NCBI GenBank assembly: GCA_947589325.1
Contig: CANQAM010000008.1
Location: forward strand, 36,290 to 100,289
DNA from: an uncultured Bacteroidales bacterium
GTDB lineage: Bacteria > Bacteroidota > Bacteroidia > Bacteroidales > UBA11471
Reading direction: 5' to 3'
Length of the DNA stretch: 64,000 nt
Shown piece by piece: positions 16,943 to 25,779 of this stretch. A program made the position numbers and the translations under genes. Positions within the stretch are counted from its first letter, which is position 1, and each line of letters starts with the position of its first letter. The notes beneath the pieces are model-generated. The model was not told the DNA's origin. It saw nothing but the letters and a program-made list of their open reading frames with translations, and searched no databases.

Positions 16943-18343
16943 TTAGAGTTGTTCGGCTATGTCGATGGCTTTGCGCAGGGCGCCGAGTTTGTTGTTTACC
17001 TCTTGCAATTCGTATTCCTCGCTGCTTTGGGCTACGATGCCGCCGCCGGCTTGGAACCACAATTCGTTGTTGCGGCTTACGAAGGTGCGTATGGTAATGG
17101 CTTGGTTGAGGCTGCCGTTCAGACCGATGAATCCGATGCACCCGCCGTATGCGCCCCGATTGTGCGGCTCGTATTCGCTGATGAGCTGCATCGCCCGCAC
17201 TTTGGGCGCCCCCGACAGGGTGCCGGCGGGGAAAGTGTCGATGAAAGCCTTTATGGGGTTGGCATCGTCGTTCAACCGTCCGCTGACGCGGCTGACGAGG
17301 TGGATTACGTGGCTGTAATATTGCGTCTCTTTGTAAAATTCCACTTTCACGTCGTGGCAGTTGCGGCTCAGGTCGTTGCGGGCAAGATCGACGAGCATCA
17401 CGTGTTCGGCGTTTTCTTTGGGGTCGGCAAGCAGGGCGGCAGCCAGTGCGGCGTCTTTTTCGTTGTCGCCTGTTCGTCGGGTCGTGCCGGCTATCGGGTC
17501 GATGTAGGCGCGGCCGTTTTCGATGCGACAGTGCGTTTCGGGCGAAGAGCCGAAGATGCGGAATCCACCGAAGTCGAAATAGAAAAGGTAGGGCGACGGA
17601 TTGATACTGCGCAGAGCGCGGTAGAGTTTGAAATCGTCGCCCGTATAGGCTTGCACGAATCGCCGCGACAGCACGATTTGAAACACGTCGCCCCGCAGGC
17701 AGTGCGCAATGCCGCGCCGGATATTGGCTTTGTGTTCTTCGTCGGTAAGCGTGCTGTATGCCTTGCCTACGGCGTGGAAGTCGTAGCAGGTGAAATTCCG
17801 GTTCGCTATCGCCTTTTCGAGAAAGTCGATATGGCTTTCTTCACCTTCCGGCACCATTTCTATCAACACCATTTCGTGCTTGAAGTCGTTGAATACGATG
17901 ATGTATTTATACAAAATGTAGAGCATATCGGGGGCATCGTTGAACGGGTCGCAGCTGTCTTTCACCGGAATGTTCTCGAAGTAGCGCACCGCGTTGAACG
18001 AGGTGTAGCCGTAGAGGCCGCAATAGTTTTTGTATTCGCCCTCGACCTCGAACGATTGCAGAAATTCGGTAATGGCGTCTTCGCAGCGGTAATCGGCGGC
18101 GATGGCGTGTTCCGTCGTCGAGTTGTCGGGGTAGCGCAGCGTCGCCGTGCCGTGTCCGATGCTTACCGAAGCGAGCGGGTGCAGCCCGATGAACGAGCGG
18201 TTGTTTTCGCCGCCGTGGTAGTCCGAACTCTCCATCAGCGCGCTTTGTGAAAAGTAATCCCGTACTTTCAGATAAGTGCCTACCGGCGTATGCAGGTCGC
18301 CGAGCAGGAGTTTGTGCAGGGCTTTGTAACGAAATGTTTTCAT
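16943..18343 (-). CDS. trpE: Anthranilate synthase component I
   Basis: A 466-residue enzyme that makes anthranilate from chorismate. The N-terminal regulatory region contains [15 protein letters not shown], equivalent to the LLES tryptophan-binding motif, so feedback inhibition by Trp is expected. Catalytic blocks [32 protein letters not shown] and [14 protein letters not shown] are intact. The start overlaps the trpB stop by 4 bp. Confidence 0.97.
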   Translation of the reverse strand: MKTFRYKALHKLLLGDLHTPVGTYLKVRDYFSQSALMESSDYHGGENNRSFIGLHPLASVSIGHGTATLRYPDNSTTEHAIAADYRCEDAITEFLQSFEVEGEYKNYCGLYGYTSFNAVRYFENIPVKDSCDPFNDAPDMLYILYKYIIVFNDFKHEMVLIEMVPEGEESHIDFLEKAIANRNFTCYDFHAVGKAYSTLTDEEHKANIRRGIAHCLRGDVFQIVLSRRFVQAYTGDDFKLYRALRSINPSPYLFYFDFGGFRIFGSSPETHCRIENGRAYIDPIAGTTRRTGDNEKDAALAAALLADPKENAEHVMLVDLARNDLSRNCHDVKVEFYKETQYYSHVIHLVSRVSGRLNDDANPIKAFIDTFPAGTLSGAPKVRAMQLISEYEPHNRGAYGGCIGFIGLNGSLNQAITIRTFVSRNNELWFQAGGGIVAQSSEEYELQEVNNKLGALRKAIDIAEQL

Positions 18344-19524
18344 CGTGGCATGTTTTTCAGGTAAGTTTCGATGTCTTTGTCGCCGCGTCCCGATACGGTG
18401 AGTACCACCACGTCGGAGGGCTTGAAGTCTATTTTGCGCAGGGCGCCCAAAGCGTGAGCCGATTCGAGAGCGGGAATGATGCCCTCCAAGCGCGTCAGTT
18501 CGTAAGCCGCTTCTAATGCTTCGTCGTCGTTGATGGCGAGCACTTCCGCCCGTTTTTCGCGGGCGAGGTTGGCGTGTATCGGACCGATGCCCGGATAATC
18601 CAATCCGGCAGAAATGGAGTACGGCTCCTGTATCTGTCCGTCCTCGTCCTGTATCACCAACGTGCGCGAGCCGTGTATGATGCCTTCGCGACCCAGCTGT
18701 ATTGTCGCTGCCGACTTGCCGCTCTCCACGCCGAGACCGCCGGCTTCGGCAAGCACGATTTTCACCCGTTCGTCATCGACGTAATGATATATCGTACCCG
18801 CCGCGTTGCTGCCGCCGCCCACGCAAGCCATCAGGTAGTCGGGGTAGTCGCGGCCTTCCTGCTCTTGCAGCTGCCGGCGTATCTCTTCGCTGATGACCGA
18901 TTGCAGACGGGCTACCATATCGGGGTAGGGGTGCGGTCCTACCGTCGAACCGATGATGTAGTAGGTGTCGGCAGGGTGGCAGCACCAGTCGCGTATCGCC
19001 TCGTTGGTTGCGTCTTTGAGGGTCATGTTGCCCGATGTTACGGGACGTACTTCCGCCCCCAGCATACGCATTTTCTCTACGTTGATGTGCTGTCGTTCCA
19101 CGTCGGTTTTGCCCATATACACCACGCACTCCATGTTCATCAGGGCGCACACCGTAGCCGTAGCCACGCCGTGCTGACCGGCTCCCGTTTCGGCGATGAT
19201 GCGGGTTTTGCCCATACGGCGGGCGAGCAGTATCTGCCCTATCGTGTTGTTGATTTTGTGGGCGCCCGTATGATTGAGGTCTTCCCGTTTCAGGTAGATT
19301 TTGCAACCGTATTTCTCCGACAGCCGTTTTGCCAAATAGAGCGGCGAGGGGCGTCCCACGTAGTTGCGCAGCAGTTCGTCGTATTCCCGTTTGAACGATT
19401 CGCTTTCGAGTACCTCTATGTAGGCTTTTTGTAGTTCTTCGACGCAGCGGTGCAGGATTTCGGGAATGTATGCACCCCCGAAATTTCCGTAGTAACCGTC
19501 GGCATCGACATGAAAAGTTTTCAT
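18340..19524 (-). CDS. trpB: Tryptophan synthase beta chain
   Basis: A 394-residue PLP enzyme that condenses indole with serine. The PLP lysine is in [11 protein letters not shown] (near 87); [15 protein letters not shown] and [11 protein letters not shown] (phosphate clamp) are intact. It is the first structural gene of the trpBEGDCFA operon, the order usual for Bacteroidales. It follows an attenuator by about 40 bp. Confidence 0.97.
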   Translation of the reverse strand: MKTFHVDADGYYGNFGGAYIPEILHRCVEELQKAYIEVLESESFKREYDELLRNYVGRPSPLYLAKRLSEKYGCKIYLKREDLNHTGAHKINNTIGQILLARRMGKTRIIAETGAGQHGVATATVCALMNMECVVYMGKTDVERQHINVEKMRMLGAEVRPVTSGNMTLKDATNEAIRDWCCHPADTYYIIGSTVGPHPYPDMVARLQSVISEEIRRQLQEQEGRDYPDYLMACVGGGSNAAGTIYHYVDDERVKIVLAEAGGLGVESGKSAATIQLGREGIIHGSRTLVIQDEDGQIQEPYSISAGLDYPGIGPIHANLAREKRAEVLAINDDEALEAAYELTRLEGIIPALESAHALGALRKIDFKPSDVVVLTVSGRGDKDIETYLKNMPR

Positions 19525-19562
19525 TTTTATTTCGTTTTTAATATTTGTATCAAGGTTATTTC

Positions 19563-19604
19563 ATCGAAAAAGGCTTGCCGTAAGTAACGACAAGCCTTTT
19601 CGAT
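19563..19604 (-). terminator. trp attenuator terminator hairpin
   Basis: A 14-bp stem with one bulged base: ATCGAAAAGGCTTG pairs with CAAGCCTTTTTCGAT across a 13-base loop. On the trp strand the GC-rich stem ends in CAAGCC followed by five T, as in an intrinsic terminator. It lies between the leader peptide and trpB, about 40 bp before the trpB start. Confidence 0.8.
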
Positions 19605-19628
19605 ATTGTATATATGCGGCGTCTCTCC

Positions 19629-19691
19629 TTACGACATTTTACGTTGTAAGCAGCGCCACCACCAAAAGTTATGTTGTGTATTCGTTGTCAT
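19629..19691 (-). CDS. trpL: trp operon leader peptide with three consecutive Trp codons
   Basis: A 20-codon frame, ATG at 19691 and stop TAA at 19629-19631, containing NFWWWRC. The three Trp codons are TGG TGG TGG (19656-19664). Three Trp in 20 codons, in the 5' leader of a trp operon and followed by a terminator hairpin, is the signature of ribosome-mediated attenuation. The start lies only 20-30 bases after the predicted promoter. The peptide itself probably has no function; its translation rate is the sensor. Confidence 0.8.
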   Translation of the reverse strand: MTTNTQHNFWWWRCLQRKMS

Positions 19692-19711
19692 CTTCTTTTG
19701 TTTTGTTGCTG

Positions 19712-19745
19712 CAAATATACGAATAAAACAGATAAATGCAACAAA
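19712..19745 (-). promoter_or_regulatory. Promoter of trp operon
   Basis: On the minus strand a TTTGT element (about 19741-19745) is followed after 21-22 bases by TATATTTG (19719-19712), matching the Bacteroidota -33/-7 pattern. The start of transcription would be about 10-15 bases before the leader-peptide ATG. Confidence 0.65.
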
Positions 19746-19904
19746 TAATCCCGATTTTTTTTACAGAATTCTTGCTTTTATTCTGAAACTCCGAATTTTT
19801 AACGGATGAAAGGATTTTGTTTTTATGACTGTTTACCTGATTTTTTTTCGGTTTTTCTACACAATAATGGGGAGCCGGCAGGGCATAAATCACAACATTT
19901 CGGT

Positions 19905-19936
19905 ATTGCCGGTGCACGGAAGCCGCCTTATCTTTG
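19905..19936 (+). promoter_or_regulatory. Promoter of menBCE
   Basis: ATTG at 19905-19908 is followed after exactly 20 bases by TATCTTTG (19929-19936). This gives a transcript with a leader of about 195 bases before menB. It is divergent from the trp promoter, with about 160 bp between the two. Confidence 0.6.
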
Positions 19937-19942
19937 CACTGT

Positions 19943-20137
19943 ACAGAAAAAATCATACAGCATAATAGGATTTGGGTTTTAATAATATGTGTGTGAAACG
20001 GTGCCGGGTGCGAATCCGGCATTCGTTTTTTTCTGCGATGAAGATATTTTTCGGTGTGAAAGCCGATTATTCGGCGGAGAAACCGTATCTTTAACCACTG
20101 GAATTTTTCCCGACAAACGCTAAATAAATTTACGAAT
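19943..20137 (+). promoter_or_regulatory. Structured 5' leader of menB
   Basis: The leader contains two mutually exclusive hairpins. Stem A is GCCGG/CCGGC (20003-20007 with 20016-20020). Stem B is CGAAT/ATTCG (20011-20015 with 20021-20025), directly followed by seven T (20026-20032). A third hairpin, GCCGA/TCGGC, lies at about 20062-20075. The stretch GGTGCGAATCCGG (20007-20019) matches the core of the cobalamin riboswitch consensus, but the other conserved elements are missing or poor. No reading frame is apparent. I call it a candidate regulatory leader, not a proven riboswitch. Confidence 0.4.
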
Positions 20138-20965
20138 ATGGCAGCAACACGGGTGTGGACTCCGATAAAGGAGTATGAAGATATCCGGTTCGAGTGGTTC
20201 GAGGGCATCGCCAAAATCACGATAAACCGACCGGAAGTGTATAATGCGTTCCGACCGCAGACCAACGTCGAGATGCTCGACGCCATGTCCGTCTGCCGTG
20301 AACGGGCGGACATAAGTGTGGTCGTGCTCACGGGCGCCGGCGACAAGGCGTTTTGTTCGGGCGGCGACCAGCGGGTGAAAGGTGCCGGCGGCTACCTCGA
20401 CGAAGCCGGCGTGCCGCGTCTCAACGTGCTCGACCTTCACAAGGCGATACGCTCGCTGCCCAAGCCCGTCATCGCTATGGTCAATGGCTACGCCATAGGC
20501 GGCGGACACGTGCTGCACGTGGTGTGCGACCTGACCATCGCTTCCGAAAATGCCCGCTTCGGACAGGCGGGTCCTAAGGTCGGGAGCTTCGACGGCGGCT
20601 TCGGCTCCTCGTATTTAGCGCGCTGCGTCGGACAGAAAAAGGCGCGGGAGATATGGTTTCTCTGCCGGCAGTACTCGGCGCACGAAGCCGAGGCGATGGG
20701 GCTTGTCAATAAAGTCGTGCCGCTCGAACGCCTCGAAGACGAAACGGTGGAGTGGTGCAAGACCATACAGCGTCGAAGTCCTATGGCGATACGCATGATA
20801 AAACGGGCGTTGAACGCCGAACTCGACGGACAGCACGGACTTATGGAGCTGGCAGGCGATGCCACCCTCATGTTCTATCTCATGGACGAAGCGCAGGAGG
20901 GCAAGAATGCGTTTCTCGAAAAGCGCGAGCCCGATTTCAGCAAATTTCCCAAATTTCCGGGTTAG
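20138..20965 (+). CDS. menB: 1,4-dihydroxy-2-naphthoyl-CoA synthase
   Basis: A 275-residue crotonase-fold enzyme that closes the naphthoquinone ring from o-succinylbenzoyl-Co[31 protein letters not shown] and [18 protein letters not shown] form the oxyanion hole and active-site loops of the MenB family. menC follows 12 bp downstream. Confidence 0.97.
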   Translation: MAATRVWTPIKEYEDIRFEWFEGIAKITINRPEVYNAFRPQTNVEMLDAMSVCRERADISVVVLTGAGDKAFCSGGDQRVKGAGGYLDEAGVPRLNVLDLHKAIRSLPKPVIAMVNGYAIGGGHVLHVVCDLTIASENARFGQAGPKVGSFDGGFGSSYLARCVGQKKAREIWFLCRQYSAHEAEAMGLVNKVVPLERLEDETVEWCKTIQRRSPMAIRMIKRALNAELDGQHGLMELAGDATLMFYLMDEAQEGKNAFLEKREPDFSKFPKFPG

Positions 20966-20977
20966 CCCGCCGACACC

Positions 20978-22024
20978 ATGAAAGCGGCATACACTCGTTA
21001 CGATTTGCACTTCGCCTTTCCCGCCGGAACGTCGCGCGACGTGCTTACCCACAAGGAAACCTATTTTATCAAGGTGTGGCACGACGATCGGCCCGACGTC
21101 TACGGCATAGGCGAATGCGCCCTGTTTCGGGGGCTGAGCGCCGACGACCGCCCCGACTACGAAAAGAAGTTGCGGGAGGTGTGCGCGGATATCGACCGGA
21201 TAGATACGCTCGACCTTTCGGGGTGGAGTTCGATACGCTTCGGCGTGGAAACGGCGTTGCTCGACTTGCGGCACGGCGGTGTGCGCCGCATTTTCCCTAC
21301 ATCTTTTTTCGAGGGAAAGGAACGTATCGTCATCAACGGTTTGATATGGATGGGCGACAAAGAGACCATGCACCGCCGCATTGAAGAAAAATTGCAGGCG
21401 GGATTTCGCTGCATCAAACTGAAAATCGGCGCTATCGATTTCCGGTCGGAATTGGAGCTTTTGGCGGAGATACGCGCCCGATACACTTCGCGCGAAGTGG
21501 AGTTGCGGGTCGATGCCAACGGTGCGTTTACGCCCGACAATGTGCGGGAACACCTTGACCGCCTTGCTCGATACGATATACACTCTGTCGAACAACCGAT
21601 TCGCGTGGGGCAGTGGCAAGCCCTCGCCGAGCTTTGCCGCGATACGCCCGTTCCCGTTGCACTCGATGAAGAGTTGATAGGCGTGGAATCGCCTGCCGAA
21701 AAAGAGGCGCTGCTCGATGCCGTACGTCCGCAGTACATCGTATTGAAACCCGCATTGATAGGCGGATTCAGCGGCGCGGCTGCATGGATAAAAGCCGCCG
21801 CTGCCCGCCGCATCGGCTGGTGGGTAACTTCGGCATTGGAGTCGAACATCGGTCTCAACGCCATTGCGCAGTGGGCGAGCAGCCTCTCGTCGGAAATGCC
21901 GCAGGGCTTGGGCACGGGGCGTCTCTACACCGACAATATACCTTCGCCCTTGCGGCAGCATGGTGAAACATTATCTTATGACCCAGCCGAAAATTGGGAC
22001 ACTTCAAAAATAATATGGAATTAA
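20978..22024 (+). CDS. menC: o-Succinylbenzoate synthase
   Basis: A 348-residue enolase-superfamily enzyme that dehydrates SHCHC to o-succinylbenzoate. The catalytic Lys pair is in IKLKIGAIDF, the metal ligands in VDANGAF, SVEQPI and ALDEEL, and the second acid-base Lys in IVLKPALIGGF. It overlaps menE by 10 bp. Confidence 0.95.
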   Translation: MKAAYTRYDLHFAFPAGTSRDVLTHKETYFIKVWHDDRPDVYGIGECALFRGLSADDRPDYEKKLREVCADIDRIDTLDLSGWSSIRFGVETALLDLRHGGVRRIFPTSFFEGKERIVINGLIWMGDKETMHRRIEEKLQAGFRCIKLKIGAIDFRSELELLAEIRARYTSREVELRVDANGAFTPDNVREHLDRLARYDIHSVEQPIRVGQWQALAELCRDTPVPVALDEELIGVESPAEKEALLDAVRPQYIVLKPALIGGFSGAAAWIKAAAARRIGWWVTSALESNIGLNAIAQWASSLSSEMPQGLGTGRLYTDNIPSPLRQHGETLSYDPAENWDTSKIIWN

Positions 22025-23040
22025 TTATCAATGATATAAAATATCGATTTATTGAAGATACCGAGCGCGCGGCAGGTGCTGCGGTCGCTGCTTTTCTGCG
22101 GGAATGGCATTCGCCTGCCAATTATGTGGAAGCTCGCACGTCCGGCTCTACCGGTGCCCCGAAAGCGATACATCTTTATAAAGACGATATGCGGGCGTCG
22201 GCACGGCTTACTTGTCGTTTCTTCGGGCTTGACGCGGAGAGTACGATGCTGCTTTGCCTTTCGCCCGAATACATTGCCGGAAAGATGATGCTGGTGCGCG
22301 CCCTCGAATCGGGAGCGCGCCTCTATGTCGAACCGCCCGCGTCGGCTCCGTTGCAGCACGCCGGCATTCCGATAGACTTCGCCGCCATGGTGCCCATGCA
22401 GGTGCAGGCCCTTTTGCAGAGCGAAGCCGGACGCGCCCGCCTTGCTTCCATACGCCGGCTTATCATCGGCGGGGCGCCCGTTTCGCCGGAGCTGGAAGCG
22501 GCATTGTCGTCGATGCTGACCGCCTGTTATGCCACCTACGGAATGACCGAAACCGTTTCGCACGTGGCGCTGCGCCGGTTGGGCGACGCAGCGCCCGACT
22601 TTTACGCTTTGGGCGACGTTACATTTTCGCTCGACGAACGCGGCTGTCTGGTGATAAACACGCCGCAGTTTCGTTGCAAACGCTTTGTTACCAACGATAT
22701 GGCGGAACTTACCGATGCCACCCGTTTTCGCTGGACGGGACGTTACGACCGCATCATCAATTCGGGCGGCATCAAGATTCAGCCCGAAGTCTTGGAAGAA
22801 AAGGCGGCACCCTGCATACCCGCCCGATTTTTCTTTACCTCGCTGCCCGACGACCGTCTGGGCGAAAAGCTGGTGCTCGTAATCGAAGGCATGGAGTGGG
22901 AGGTGGACCGCATTGCCGCGCTTCGCACCCGTCTGCAACAGCTTTTGGAAAATCCTTATTACCTTCCGCGCGAAATCATTTTTCTCCCTCGTCTCTCCGA
23001 AACTCCGACGGGAAAACTCTTGCGGCGTCTCTACCGTTGA
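22015..23040 (+). CDS. menE: o-Succinylbenzoate--CoA ligase (short form)
   Basis: A 341-residue AMP-forming acyl-CoA ligase. The P-loop TSGSTGAPKAI is near residue 44, followed by ATYGMTETVSH and a C-terminal RIINSGGIKIQPEV hinge and TPTGKLLRR lysine. It is 100 or more residues shorter than the enterobacterial enzyme, lacking much of the region before the P-loop, as is common in this phylum. The ATG at 22015 overlaps the menC stop. No menH, menA or menG is in the window. Confidence 0.92.
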   Translation: MELIINDIKYRFIEDTERAAGAAVAAFLREWHSPANYVEARTSGSTGAPKAIHLYKDDMRASARLTCRFFGLDAESTMLLCLSPEYIAGKMMLVRALESGARLYVEPPASAPLQHAGIPIDFAAMVPMQVQALLQSEAGRARLASIRRLIIGGAPVSPELEAALSSMLTACYATYGMTETVSHVALRRLGDAAPDFYALGDVTFSLDERGCLVINTPQFRCKRFVTNDMAELTDATRFRWTGRYDRIINSGGIKIQPEVLEEKAAPCIPARFFFTSLPDDRLGEKLVLVIEGMEWEVDRIAALRTRLQQLLENPYYLPREIIFLPRLSETPTGKLLRRLYR

Positions 23041-23338
23041 GTTATACTCTATTTTCTTTTTGAATAAATCGGTACAAATAAAAATTGATTATTATTTGTA
23101 TATCAAATAAATTTGTGTGTTAAATTTTATTTATAAAATAAACTTTTTGGAGAAAGAATTTTCTTTTTTACTTTTTTATGGGCAGGCATGAATATTATTC
23201 GGGAAAGAATGTCTATCTTTACACCTGCAAAACTTTTTTGCGTCGCGTGCATTTCGACAAGAAGGTGTAACACCAAATCTTTGTTCCCTTCATATTTTGC
23301 ACGCCTTCGGTCTCCGATGAAAATAAAAAAAGATATAA

Positions 23339-25054
23339 ATGGTAAGCAAATGGAACTATGTGTCCCCCCTTACCGAAGAAGAAAAGCATACAGCAAGGAG
23401 ATTGGCAGATGCCCTGTCGATAAGTCCTGCTATATGCACGCTCCTTGTGCAGCGGGGGATAAAAACAGAAGAGCAAGTTAAAAAATTTTTCCGACCCCGA
23501 TTAGAAGACCTCCACGACCCGTTTTTACTGAAAGATATGGATAAAGCCGTCGCCCGACTCAACAAGGCGATGGGTGCAAAAGAAAAAATCCTTATCTACG
23601 GCGATTACGATGTCGATGGTACTACCGCCGTAGCATTGGTATATCGGTTTCTGAACAATTTTTATTCCAACATCGACTACTACATTCCCGACCGTTACGA
23701 CGAAGGATACGGCATTTCCATAAAAGGTATAGATTATGCCGCCGAAAACGGATTCTCACTGGTCATAACATTGGATTGCGGCATCAAAGCCGTAGAGAAA
23801 ATCGCGTATGCCCGAGAGAAAGGCATCGACTTCATCGTGTGCGACCACCATGTGCCCGACGAGCATCTGCCGCAGGCGGTGGCTGTGCTCGATGCCAAGC
23901 GCGACGACGACACCTATCCTTACGAGCATCTGTCGGGCTGCGGAGTAGGATTCAAATTCATGCAGGCATTTGCCCTCGACAACGATATCGACATCGAGCA
24001 GCATCTCTTTCCTCTGCTCGATTTGCTTGCCGTGAGCATCGCTTCCGACATCGTGCCCATTACCGGCGAAAACCGCATACTCGCTTATCACGGATTGAAA
24101 CGTCTCAATACCAATCCGAGTCTTGGATTGCAGGGTATCATCAACGTATGCGGGCTGCACGGAAAAGACATCACCATCAGCGATATCGTTTTCAAAATAG
24201 GGCCCCGCATCAATGCCTCGGGGCGTATGCAGTCGGGCAAGGAGGCGGTGGATTTGCTGGTTTCGAAAGACGCCGCTGTCGCCCGCCAGAAAAGTCGGGA
24301 CATCAACCGTTACAACGAAGACCGTAAAGAACTCGATAAAAAAGTTACCGAGGAGGCAAGCCATGAGCTTGAAAAACAGCCCGATTTCACCTCCCGTAAA
24401 TCCATTGTCATTTACAACGCCGAGTGGCACAAGGGCATCATCGGCATCGTCGCTTCGCGGCTCACGGAGTTGTACTACCGCCCCTCCGTCGTGCTCACCT
24501 TTTCCAACGGATTGGTAACCGGTTCGGCCCGGTCGGTGCCGGGATTCGACGTATATAGAGCAGTGGAGTCGTGCCGCGACCTCCTCGAAAACTTCGGCGG
24601 GCACACTTATGCCGCCGGTTTGTCGCTTAAAGAGGCGAATATAGAGACGTTCATTTCCCGATTCGAAGCCTACGTGGCGGAAAATATTTTGCAGGAACAG
24701 ACCGTGCCGCAAATCGACATCGACATGGAACTTCCGCTCGATGAAATCACGCCGGAATTTTTTGCCGATTTGAAGAAATTTGCACCCGTAGGTCCGGGCA
24801 ATCTCAAACCCGTATTTTCCACTTGCGGCGTTTACGACAAAGGTTCCCGACAGGTGGGGCGCAATCAGGAGCACCTCAAACTCGACGTTTTCGACAAGAG
24901 CACAGGAGCCGTGCGTAGCGGCATCGCATTCGGTATGTCCGGCCATTATGCCGCCATAAAAAAAGGAAAGCCTTTCGATATTTGCTATACGATAGAAGAA
25001 AACAATTACAAAGGCAATGTTACATTGCAGCTGCAAGTGAAAGATATTCGTTAG
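23339..25054 (+). CDS. recJ: Single-stranded-DNA-specific exonuclease RecJ
   Basis: A 571-residue 5'-3' exonuclease of recombination and mismatch repair. DHH-phosphoesterase motifs are intact: YGDYDVDGTT (near 87), TLDCG, VCDHHVPDE (near 167) and SIASDIVP. The DHHA1 part has GPRINASGRMQSG and GGHTYAAGLSL, and the end is the RecJ OB-like domain. About 300 bp of AT-rich sequence without a gene separates it from menE. A TATCTTTA box at 23214-23221 is a weak promoter candidate. Confidence 0.96.
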   Translation: MVSKWNYVSPLTEEEKHTARRLADALSISPAICTLLVQRGIKTEEQVKKFFRPRLEDLHDPFLLKDMDKAVARLNKAMGAKEKILIYGDYDVDGTTAVALVYRFLNNFYSNIDYYIPDRYDEGYGISIKGIDYAAENGFSLVITLDCGIKAVEKIAYAREKGIDFIVCDHHVPDEHLPQAVAVLDAKRDDDTYPYEHLSGCGVGFKFMQAFALDNDIDIEQHLFPLLDLLAVSIASDIVPITGENRILAYHGLKRLNTNPSLGLQGIINVCGLHGKDITISDIVFKIGPRINASGRMQSGKEAVDLLVSKDAAVARQKSRDINRYNEDRKELDKKVTEEASHELEKQPDFTSRKSIVIYNAEWHKGIIGIVASRLTELYYRPSVVLTFSNGLVTGSARSVPGFDVYRAVESCRDLLENFGGHTYAAGLSLKEANIETFISRFEAYVAENILQEQTVPQIDIDMELPLDEITPEFFADLKKFAPVGPGNLKPVFSTCGVYDKGSRQVGRNQEHLKLDVFDKSTGAVRSGIAFGMSGHYAAIKKGKPFDICYTIEENNYKGNVTLQLQVKDIR

Positions 25055-25073
25055 CAAGAGAGGTAAAAAACAA

Positions 25074-25108
25074 GAAAAAAGCCGGAAAAGATTTTTTCCG
25101 GCTTTTTC
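25074..25108. terminator. Bidirectional terminator after recJ
   Basis: The inverted repeat AAAAAGCCGGAAAA / TTTTCCGGCTTTTT, with A runs on one side and T runs on the other, lies between the convergent recJ and beta-barrel genes and can end both transcripts. Confidence 0.85.
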
Positions 25109-25125
25109 GTTTATGCGATTCTGTT

Positions 25126-25752
25126 TCAGAAAGCGAGGCCTACTCTGAAACCGAGATTGCTCAATCCGTCCATGTCGTAAATCAACACTTTGTTTTGATT
25201 CGAGGCGTATGCGTAGTAAAGTGCGATGTGAAAACCGAACACACGGCTGCGCATGGGGTAGATGGTCGCGCCTATTTCAGGCGAGAGGAAAAAGCCCCAT
25301 TTGTCGCTCGAGGAGTCATACACATTATAATAAGAAATGGCGCGGCTGTATTCGGGACCCACTTTCATGGCCACGTACGGAACAAATAATTTGTCGGGCA
25401 TGAAGCGGTAGCGGATACTTGCACCGAAAGGCAGTTGGTAAAGCGAGTGCTGCTGGTCGGTCGTGAGGCTCGACGATTCCGACAATTGCAGCGTCCGTGT
25501 ACCGATGTATTCGTTGTTGGTGTGATAGGCAAAAAACAGACCGATACCGATATTGTTCTCGAAATAGTATCCGCCTTCGATATTCATACCCCAGCCGCTG
25601 GCTTTGTCGGAGAAACCGTTGCTGAGAGGAATGTTGAATTGCCAATCGACGTTGGCGAATCCTCTTTTTTCGTTTTGCGCCATGCCGGCTGCGGGCAGCA
25701 GCACGAGGGCGCATAGAGCAATAATCCGATTGATATTCATAGCTTTCATCAT
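25126..25752 (-). CDS. Outer-membrane beta-barrel protein (porin-family/OmpW-like size)
   Basis: A 208-residue protein with a signal peptide ending in AAGMAQ. The mature part shows alternating amphipathic strands, Gly and aromatic rich (GWGMNIEGGYYF, NIGIGLFFAYH, VPYVAMKVGPEYSRA, FGFHIALYYAYA), and ends in a C-terminal Phe (GLAF) that suits outer-membrane insertion. It is predicted to form an eight-strand barrel. No specific function is recognised. Its transcript ends at the shared terminator with recJ. Confidence 0.75.
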   Translation of the reverse strand: MMKAMNINRIIALCALVLLPAAGMAQNEKRGFANVDWQFNIPLSNGFSDKASGWGMNIEGGYYFENNIGIGLFFAYHTNNEYIGTRTLQLSESSSLTTDQQHSLYQLPFGASIRYRFMPDKLFVPYVAMKVGPEYSRAISYYNVYDSSSDKWGFFLSPEIGATIYPMRSRVFGFHIALYYAYASNQNKVLIYDMDGLSNLGFRVGLAF

Positions 25753-25779
25753 ATTATTGTTTTAATCGTTTATACATCT

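Larger units (their letters stand above)
19560..19691 (-). promoter_or_regulatory. trp attenuator (leader, antiterminator and terminator)
   Basis: Segment 2 of the leader (19628-19636, transcript UGUCGUAAG, overlapping the leader stop codon) can pair over 9 bp with segment 3 (19576-19584, CUUACGGCA) in the loop and first bases of the descending terminator arm. Segment 1 (CUUAC, just after the Trp codons) can pair with part of segment 2. A ribosome stalled at the Trp codons would mask segment 1 and favour 2:3 pairing, so low charged tRNA-Trp would permit transcription. The pairing is read from sequence only. Confidence 0.65.

Noticed and set aside
16427..18250. A 607-codon open frame opposite trpE and trpG
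   Set aside because: Shadow of two well-identified enzymes; it spans their junction and shows no motif.
19995..20025. Resemblance to a tRNA T-arm (GGTGCGAATCC)
   Set aside because: No acceptor, D or anticodon stem can be built around it; the T-loop also has G where U/pseudouridine is expected.
23188..23481. Short open frame before and over the start of recJ
   Set aside because: Crosses the recJ start in another frame and has no recognisable features.
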